Part shown: positions 13,635-18,279 of the stretch, piece after piece
Position numbering within the stretch: the first letter of the stretch is position 1
Layout: each line of letters starts with the position of its first letter
Position numbers and translations under genes: made by a program
Notes under the pieces: model-generated
The model's input: only the letters and a program-made list of their open reading frames with translations
The model's database searches: none
Told to the model about the DNA's origin: nothing
NCBI GenBank assembly: GCA_947600345.1
Contig: CANQGC010000025.1
Span: 1-18,279, forward strand
From: an uncultured Clostridia bacterium
Lineage (GTDB): Bacteria; Bacillota; Clostridia; Christensenellales; Aristaeellaceae
Length of the DNA stretch: 18,279 bases
Direction: 5' to 3'

Positions 13635-14111
13635 TTATGCGGCGGCGATTCCGTTTTGAGCGAGCCATGCGGCGATTTCATCGGGCAGATCCGCGCCGCC
13701 GGAGTAGTGGACGGAGAGGGGCTCGCCCATCGTGGCGTCGGGGGCCAGCTTTGCGATCGCGGTCAGGCTCTGCCCGAAGCGCCCGCCGCCGTGGGAACAG
13801 AAGGGAACGATCGTCTTGCCGGCAAAGTCGTACTCCTCCAGGAAGGAGGCAATCGGCATCGGGATGGATGCCCACCAGTTCGGATAGCCCAGCAGAATCG
13901 TATCGTACTGCTCGAAGTTCTCCACGTGGTTTGCGATCTCCGGCCGCGCCTGGATGTTCTGGTCGTGCTGCGCCTGATCGAGCACGGTGTTGTAGTCGTC
14001 GGAGTAGGGGGTGACCAGCTCGATCTCGAACAGATCCGCGCCCGTCTGCGCCTGAATCTCCCCGGCGATGCCCTTCGTATTGCCGCCCCAGGAGAAGAAG
14101 GCGATCAGCAC
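13635..14111 (-). CDS. Small flavodoxin, possibly an N-terminally truncated exported form
   Basis: An FMN-binding flavodoxin fold of about 158 residues. The first strand and phosphate loop are LIAFFSWGGNTKGIA. Later come YDTILLGYPNWWASIPMPI and the C-terminal FCSHGGGRFGQSLTAIAKL, the FMN-isoalloxazine loops. It is related to the other two flavodoxins of the cluster. The best start is GTG at 14111, with only a weak ribosome site. The frame stays open upstream to the MATE stop codon at 14151, reading GTGAGSEVSDGGR, a Gly/Ser-rich stretch like the linker that joins a lipoprotein signal to the flavodoxin domain in related proteins. So the gene seems to have lost its export signal and now sits 39 bases behind MATE in the same frame. 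It is probably translated by coupling, if at all. Electron partner unknown. Confidence 0.8.
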   Translation of the reverse strand: MLIAFFSWGGNTKGIAGEIQAQTGADLFEIELVTPYSDDYNTVLDQAQHDQNIQARPEIANHVENFEQYDTILLGYPNWWASIPMPIASFLEEYDFAGKTIVPFCSHGGGRFGQSLTAIAKLAPDATMGEPLSVHYSGGADLPDEIAAWLAQNGIAAA

Positions 14112-14150
14112 CCTGCCGCCGTCCGAAACCTCGCTGCCCGCGCCGGTGCC

Positions 14151-15536
14151 TTAAATCACCCTCATGCTCCGCCATTTTCCTTCGCGATAGCGAAGCAGAT
14201 CGAGCGCGGCCTTCACCGTCCAGTCGATGCCCATCGCCAGCGCGATGCCGATTACGCCCATGTGCAGCCCCAGCGCCAGCAGGAAGGACAGCGCCGTGCG
14301 CAGCACCATCGTGCAGAGGATGGCGGACCACATGGCAAACTTCACGTCCCCCGCCGCGCGCAGCCCCGCCGCCAGGGGCATGGAGAAGGGCTGGACGATG
14401 CCGGCGAAGAGGTTGTGGATCAGGACGATGACGAACACCAACCGCTTGGTTTCGGAGGTCACGTCGTAGAGCGGCAGGATCACCGGCAGCGCGAGGATTA
14501 CGGCGGCGTTCCACAACACCGCGAGCAGCACCGTGAGGCGGGTGAGCTTGCGCATGTAGTAGTCCGCCGCGTCGGCATCGCCCGCGCCCATGCACTGGCC
14601 GACCACCGTGATGTACGCCGGGCAGATCGCCACGCTCACCAGCGCGGCGAAGCTCCAAATCGTCTGGCCGATGCCGTTGGCGGCGATCTGCGCCGTGCCG
14701 AACGTGGCGATCAGCGAGCCGAGCGCCACCTTCGCCAGCTGGAACAGCCCGTTTTCGATGCCGCCCGGCACCGCGATCTTCAGGATGCGCAGCGCCATCG
14801 CACGGTGGAGGGACGCGGCCATCCGCGCTCGCAGGCATACGGGGTTCTCCACCCGCAGGCAGAGCGCCGTCATCAGGGCGGCGGCGAAGTACCAGGAGAT
14901 CGTTGTGGGCCAGGCCACGCCCGCCGCGCCCGCATGGAGCAGGAAGACGCCCACGGCGTTGCCGGCCACGTTGAGCAGGTTCATGGCGATGGAGACGTAC
15001 ATCGTCGTCCGCGTCTTCCCCATGCTGCGGTAGAGCGCCGCGCCAGCGTTGTAGATTGCGTTCGCCGGAAAGGACAGCGTCACGATGCGCAGATAGGTTC
15101 GGCAGGCGTCCATCACCGCCGGTTCCACGCCGCCGTACAGCCCCGAGAGGATCGCGTTCCCGAACAGCAGCATCGCAATCGTGCAAATCAGCGAGAGCGC
15201 CGCGTTGATGTGGAAGGTCTGCGAGGCCGCGAGATCGGCGCTCTCCCGATTCGCGCTGCCCAGGTACTGCGAAACCACGACCGCGCCGCCGGTCGCCACG
15301 GCGGTGAACAGGTAGATGAAGATGGTGTAGATCATCGTGTCCAGCGATACGCCGGAGACTGTCGCTTCTCCGGCGTAGCTGACCATCAATGTGTCCGCGA
15401 GCCCCACGACCACCTGCAGGAGCTGCTCGATCAGCAGCGGGAGGATCATCGCCCAGAGGGCGGCGTTGTCAAACGGGCGCTGTCCCTCGGGGAACCGCTT
15501 CCTCGGCTCGATGGCTCGCTCCAGTATCGAAATCAT
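14151..15536 (-). CDS. MATE-family efflux transporter
   Basis: A 12-helix, cation-driven multidrug or metabolite exporter of 461 residues. The N-terminal half shows LLIEQLLQVVVGLADTLMVS and TGGAVVVSQYLGSANRESAD. The second half repeats it with PGGIENGLFQLAKVAL, GQTIWSFAALVSVAICP and VVGQCMGAGDADAAD, the normal inverted pseudo-repeat of the family. The length is normal. AGGAG lies seven bases before the ATG, and a possible 19-codon leader peptide ends with its TGA overlapping this ATG. It is fifth in the leftward redox cluster and followed in the same frame by a flavodoxin remnant or gene. Substrate not readable. Possible jobs are removing a quinone-like or flavin product, or plain drug efflux. 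Confidence 0.94.
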   Translation of the reverse strand: MISILERAIEPRKRFPEGQRPFDNAALWAMILPLLIEQLLQVVVGLADTLMVSYAGEATVSGVSLDTMIYTIFIYLFTAVATGGAVVVSQYLGSANRESADLAASQTFHINAALSLICTIAMLLFGNAILSGLYGGVEPAVMDACRTYLRIVTLSFPANAIYNAGAALYRSMGKTRTTMYVSIAMNLLNVAGNAVGVFLLHAGAAGVAWPTTISWYFAAALMTALCLRVENPVCLRARMAASLHRAMALRILKIAVPGGIENGLFQLAKVALGSLIATFGTAQIAANGIGQTIWSFAALVSVAICPAYITVVGQCMGAGDADAADYYMRKLTRLTVLLAVLWNAAVILALPVILPLYDVTSETKRLVFVIVLIHNLFAGIVQPFSMPLAAGLRAAGDVKFAMWSAILCTMVLRTALSFLLALGLHMGVIGIALAMGIDWTVKAALDLLRYREGKWRSMRVI

Positions 15537-15592
15537 ACCATGCTCCTATGCTTGCGTTCGAGTAGGTGCGCGATGGCGCGGACGCTGTTCAT
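15533..15592 (-). CDS. Possible 19-residue leader peptide upstream of MATE
   Basis: In the 65-base gap after the exported flavodoxin is an ATG (15592) with aaagga three bases before it. It opens a 19-codon frame, MNSVRAIAHLLERKHRSMV, whose TGA overlaps the MATE ATG as ATGA. The overlap suggests translational coupling. The peptide is Arg/His-rich and matches nothing I know, and the ribosome-site spacing is short, so it may be chance. Confidence 0.3.
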   Translation of the reverse strand: MNSVRAIAHLLERKHRSMV

Positions 15593-15601
15593 GAATCCTT
15601 T

Positions 15602-16159
15602 TTACAGAACCAGGCCGAGGCCGTTCGCCCAAGCCAGGATATCCTCCGCAGATGCGCCGCCGGAGAAGCGCTGGCCCTCCATCCAGGTCGCATCGGGGGC
15701 CGCTTCCTTCAGCGCGGAATCGCTGCTGCCGAAGGGGCTGCTGCCCGAGGTGCAGAAGGGCGCGACGGTCTTGCCGGAGAGGTCTAGGCCCTCGACGAAG
15801 GTGCTCATGATGCGCGGCGCCTCGCCCCACCAGATCGGATAGCCCAGGAAGATCACGTCGTACTGCGAAAGATCCGGCAGCTCGCCCGCGATGGCCGGGC
15901 GCGCGGAGGGGTCGTCCATCTCGATGCTGGAGCGGGTCGCCGAATCGCTGTAGTTCAGGTCCTCGTCGGTATAGGGAATCTCGGGCACGATCTCGTAGAT
16001 GTCCGCGCCCAGACCCTCGGCCAGCTGCTGTGCCACGCCCTCGGTGTTGTTCGTGGCGGAGAAGTAGGCGACGAGGATGTGGCTGCCCCCTTCCGCGTTC
16101 GCGCAGGCGAGGGAGAACAGCAGGGTGAGAATCATGATGATGGAAAGAATGCGCTTCAT
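15602..16159 (-). CDS. Exported flavodoxin with an N-terminal signal peptide
   Basis: 185 residues. MKRILSIIMILTLLFSLACA is a signal peptide, with a likely signal peptidase I cut after ACANA (residue 22). The Cys at 19 has the wrong preceding residues for a good lipobox, though lipidation is not excluded. The flavodoxin domain follows: HILVAYFSATNNTEGVAQQL (phosphate loop), YDVIFLGYPIWWGEAPRIM and FCTSGSSPFGSSDSALKEA. Flavodoxins are normally cytoplasmic; secreted ones of this type are common in gut Clostridia, but their electron partners are mostly unknown. GGAGG lies 11 bases before the start, inside the end of the upstream gene, and only one base separates that stop from this ATG, so translation is coupled. 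Role by inference: electron transfer to or from a membrane or surface partner. Confidence 0.88.
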   Translation of the reverse strand: MKRILSIIMILTLLFSLACANAEGGSHILVAYFSATNNTEGVAQQLAEGLGADIYEIVPEIPYTDEDLNYSDSATRSSIEMDDPSARPAIAGELPDLSQYDVIFLGYPIWWGEAPRIMSTFVEGLDLSGKTVAPFCTSGSSPFGSSDSALKEAAPDATWMEGQRFSGGASAEDILAWANGLGLVL

Positions 16160-16160
16160 T

Positions 16161-16916
16161 TTACTTCAAACCTCCGTAAGTTTCGTCGTTGACCGGCTCC
16201 AACCACTCGTTGGAGCTATTTTCTCCCGGCACTTCGATGGCCAGGTGGCTAAACCAGCTGTCCGGGGCCGCGCCGTGCCAATGCTTGACGCCCGCCGGAA
16301 TGTTCACGCAGTCGCCGGGCTTCATCTCCACGGCTTCCTTGCCCCATTCCTGGTAGTAGCCGCGCCCGCCGACGCAGATCAGGATTTGTCCGCCGCCCTT
16401 CGTGGCGTGATGCACGTGCCAGTTGTTGCGGCAGCCCGGCTCGAAGGTCACGTTGAACACGCCCACCTGCTCCTTCGACACCGGCGCGAGGTAGCTCTGA
16501 CCGCTGAAGTACTGCGCGAAGCCGTCGTTCGGCGCGCCGATGGGGAAGAAGATCGTATTCTGGTATTTATCCTTCTCCGTGCGCTCCGGCTCGGCCTCGC
16601 TCCACACGTCCTTCGCCAGCCGGAACACCGCCCACGCCTTCGGCCAGCCCACGTAGAAGCCCACGTGCGTGACGATGGCGGCGATCTCCTTCCGGGTCAC
16701 GCCGTGGGCCTTGGCGTTCTCCAGGTGGTAGGTGAGCGAAGAATCCGTGATGCCCGAGGACATCAGCGCCACCACGGTGAGTATGCAGCGGGTCTTCAGG
16801 TCGATGTCCGGGTTGTTCCAGTTCTCGCCGAAGAGCACGTCGTCGTTGAAGTGCGCGAAATCCGGGGCGAAGTCCCCGAGCTGGTTCCGTCCGGCGGTCT
16901 GCACGATCTTTTCCAT
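16161..16916 (-). CDS. Carboxymuconolactone decarboxylase-like / cupin fusion protein
   Basis: 251 residues, two domains. Residues about 20-105 are an alpha-helical CMD/AhpD-like domain (LKTRCILTVVALMSSG, LTYHLENAKAHGVTRKEIAAIVTHVGFYVGWPKA, quoted in pieces), without the AhpD CxxC pair, so it is not a peroxidase-type disulfide enzyme. Residues about 150-230 are a cupin with metal ligands WHVHH (His167, His169) and HWHG (His212, His214), and the turn GGRGYYQEWGKEAVEMKPGD. The protein resembles the CMD-cupin fusions often beside aldo/keto reductases in Firmicutes, whose reaction is not established. It lies 19 bases after the AKR gene and one base before the exported flavodoxin. Its own ribosome site, aaggagg, is six or so bases upstream of the ATG. 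Confidence 0.88.
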   Translation of the reverse strand: MEKIVQTAGRNQLGDFAPDFAHFNDDVLFGENWNNPDIDLKTRCILTVVALMSSGITDSSLTYHLENAKAHGVTRKEIAAIVTHVGFYVGWPKAWAVFRLAKDVWSEAEPERTEKDKYQNTIFFPIGAPNDGFAQYFSGQSYLAPVSKEQVGVFNVTFEPGCRNNWHVHHATKGGGQILICVGGRGYYQEWGKEAVEMKPGDCVNIPAGVKHWHGAAPDSWFSHLAIEVPGENSSNEWLEPVNDETYGGLK

Positions 16917-16935
16917 GTTTCAGTTCCTCCTTGTC

Positions 16936-17946
16936 CTAAACTACGTTTCCGGCCTTCTGCTTGCCGTTCTGCGCCATCACGCCCACCAGCGCGTGGGGCA
17001 CGTAGAGTTCTTCCAGGTAGTCGATCTCGTCCTGCGTCAGCTCCAAATCCACGGCCTTTGCCGCGCCCTCCACATGGGAGAGCTTCGTCGCGCCCACCAC
17101 CGGGGCGGCTACCTTCGTCAGCAGCCATGCGAGCGAAATCTCCGTCATGGAGACCCCGCGCCGGTCGGCCAGCTCCGCGACGCGCGCGATGATCCTGCCG
17201 TCGGCCTCGGCGGTGGCGTCGTACTTGAACTTCGCGTAGGCGTCCTGCTCCAGCCGCTTCGAGGTCTCGCCCGGGCGCTTCGAGAGCCGCCCGCCCGCCA
17301 GCGCGCTGTAGGGCGTCATGGCGATGCCTTGATCGGCGCAGAAGGGGGCCATCTCCCGCTCCTCCTCCCGGGCGATCAGGTTGTAGTGCCCCTGGATGGA
17401 GATGAACTCCGTCAGCCCGTGCTCCCGGGCGTAGAAGTTCGCCTTGGCGAGCTGCCACGCGAAGCAGTTCGAGATGCCGATATAGCGCGCCTTGCCCGCC
17501 TTGACCACGTTGTGCAGGCCCTCCATGATCTCCTCCATCGGCGTGTGGTAGTCCCACATGTGGTAGATGTAGAGATCGACGTAGTCCATGCCGAGGTTGG
17601 CGAGGCTCTGGTTCAGGTAGTTCTCCACGTGCTCCTGCCCGCGCACGCCCGCGTCGATCTCCGCCTGGGTGCGCGGCGTGAACTTCGTGGCGAGCACAAA
17701 TTCGTCGCGCCTGGCGAAGTCCCAAAGCGCCCGGCCCACGTACTGCTCGCTGGTGCCGTTTTGGTAGGCGATGGCGGTGTCGAAGAAGTTGATGCCGAGG
17801 TCGAGGCCGCGCTTGATGATCTCCCGCGTCGTCGCCTCGTCCACCGTCCAGCTGTGCTGCCCGTTCGCTGCGTCGCCGAAGCCCATGCAGCCCATGCAGA
17901 TGCGCGAGACGTTCAAGTCCGATCTTCCGAGTTTGGTGTACTTCAT
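16936..17946 (-). CDS. Aldo/keto reductase
   Basis: An NADP(H)-dependent TIM-barrel oxidoreductase of 336 residues, cytoplasmic. The AKR tetrad is complete: Asp56 and Tyr61 in FFDTAIAYQNGTSE, Lys88 in VLATKF, and His129 in DLYIYHMWDYH. The cofactor region at the C-terminal side is ISLAWLLTKVAAPVVGATK. The N-terminus MKYTKLGRSDLNVSRICMG is a standard start, with gaggg about ten bases upstream. It lies 13 bases after the preceding flavodoxin gene and 19 before the CMD-cupin gene, so it is in the middle of one operon. Substrates of this AKR subgroup (AKR11/12/13-like) vary too much to predict one. The neighbours suggest reduction of a small carbonyl or quinone. Confidence 0.95.
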   Translation of the reverse strand: MKYTKLGRSDLNVSRICMGCMGFGDAANGQHSWTVDEATTREIIKRGLDLGINFFDTAIAYQNGTSEQYVGRALWDFARRDEFVLATKFTPRTQAEIDAGVRGQEHVENYLNQSLANLGMDYVDLYIYHMWDYHTPMEEIMEGLHNVVKAGKARYIGISNCFAWQLAKANFYAREHGLTEFISIQGHYNLIAREEEREMAPFCADQGIAMTPYSALAGGRLSKRPGETSKRLEQDAYAKFKYDATAEADGRIIARVAELADRRGVSMTEISLAWLLTKVAAPVVGATKLSHVEGAAKAVDLELTQDEIDYLEELYVPHALVGVMAQNGKQKAGNVV

Positions 17947-17959
17947 CTCTGCCGCCCTC

Positions 17960-18279
17960 TCAAAGGATTGTCTCGACCCACGCCTTCAGGCTGGCCGCGG
18001 TCTGCCTGCCGTTAAGCAGCTTGCCCTCGACGAGTTCGGCGTCCGCCGCCACGGAGGGCTTGAGCCCCGCGACGGTATTCCCGAAGCCGCTGCCGCCGGA
18101 GGTGGCGAAGAGCACGATCCGCTTGCCGGAGAAGTCGTAGCTCTCGAGGAAGCTGTTGACGATCGTCGGGGCCACGTACCACCAGATGGGGAAGCCCAGC
18201 AGAATGGTGTCGTAGGCCGCGATGTCGGCGTCCCGGTCCGCCAGCGCCGGGCGGCTGCCCTTGTCGCTCATCTCGATGG
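17960..18279 (-). CDS. Flavodoxin (5' partial, runs off the window)
   Basis: The C-terminal 106 residues or so of a flavodoxin. The frame is open to the last base of the window, and the Met at 18271 is internal (residues IEMSDKGSRPAL are typical of mid-domain). Recognisable parts: YDTILLGFPIWWYVAPTIVNSF and LFATSGGSGFGNT, then the end LNGRQTAASLKAWVETIL. It is related to the two other flavodoxins of the cluster. Whether it has a signal peptide is not visible. Thirteen bases separate it from the AKR gene, so it is upstream in the same operon, and the operon promoter lies outside the window. Confidence 0.9.
   Translation of the reverse strand, partial: IEMSDKGSRPALADRDADIAAYDTILLGFPIWWYVAPTIVNSFLESYDFSGKRIVLFATSGGSGFGNTVAGLKPSVAADAELVEGKLLNGRQTAASLKAWVETIL

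Noticed and set aside
13656..15842. Plus-strand open frame of about 728 codons across flavodoxin and MATE
   Set aside because: Antisense to MATE, whose membrane helices and repeats are clear; the product is rich in His, Arg, Gln and Asp with no family pattern.
1..18279. tRNA, rRNA, CRISPR array or defence genes
   Set aside because: No cloverleaf, repeat-spacer pattern or nuclease/toxin motifs were seen on either strand.

Overview
The window looks like the chromosome of a GC-rich, monoderm anaerobe of the Clostridia (Christensenellales/Oscillospirales-like). This is inferred from strong GGAGG ribosome sites, a PheS with a Cys-rich insert, a CUT1 sugar importer with no ATPase gene beside it, and repeated small flavodoxins of a type common in gut Clostridia. 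Genus cannot be told from the sequence alone. No rRNA, tRNA or CRISPR array is visible.

Layout. (1) 1-3319: the housekeeping pair pheS (5' end cut by the window) and pheT, closed by a terminator at 3332. (2) 3379-3770: a decayed end of an IS5-type transposase, marking the edge between core and accessory DNA. (3) 3771-13507: a sugar locus built round a 524-bp AT-rich divergent regulatory region (5100-5623). An AGE-family epimerase/isomerase is read leftward. Read rightward are a GH38 alpha-mannosidase, two CUT1 permeases, a secreted solute-binding protein, a D-lyxose/D-mannose isomerase and a LacI-family regulator, with a terminator at 13591. (4) 13635-18279: a leftward redox cluster. In transcription order it holds a flavodoxin (5' end outside the window), an aldo/keto reductase, a carboxymuconolactone-decarboxylase/cupin fusion, a flavodoxin with a signal peptide, a possible 19-codon leader peptide, a MATE exporter and another flavodoxin.

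How the genes fit. The importer would bring in an alpha-mannosyl oligosaccharide or glycoside. The cytoplasmic GH38 enzyme would release D-mannose, and the cupin isomerase and/or the AGE enzyme would turn it (or a mannose-ended disaccharide) into a glycolytic sugar. The two divergent promoters both have near-consensus -35/-10 boxes with 17-bp spacers. Each is followed by a similar AT-rich palindrome with TTAAA/TTTAA arms (5116-5132 and 5555-5568), the likely operators of the LacI-family protein at the end of the operon. The importer ATPase is not here and is probably a shared MsmK/UgpC-type subunit encoded elsewhere.

The strongest unusual points are the paired operator-like palindromes, a flavodoxin gene that continues in frame straight after the MATE stop codon with what looks like a beheaded export linker, a solute-binding protein without a lipobox, and the poorly understood three-flavodoxin/AKR/CMD-cupin/MATE cassette. 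None of these is proven to be a new system from sequence alone.
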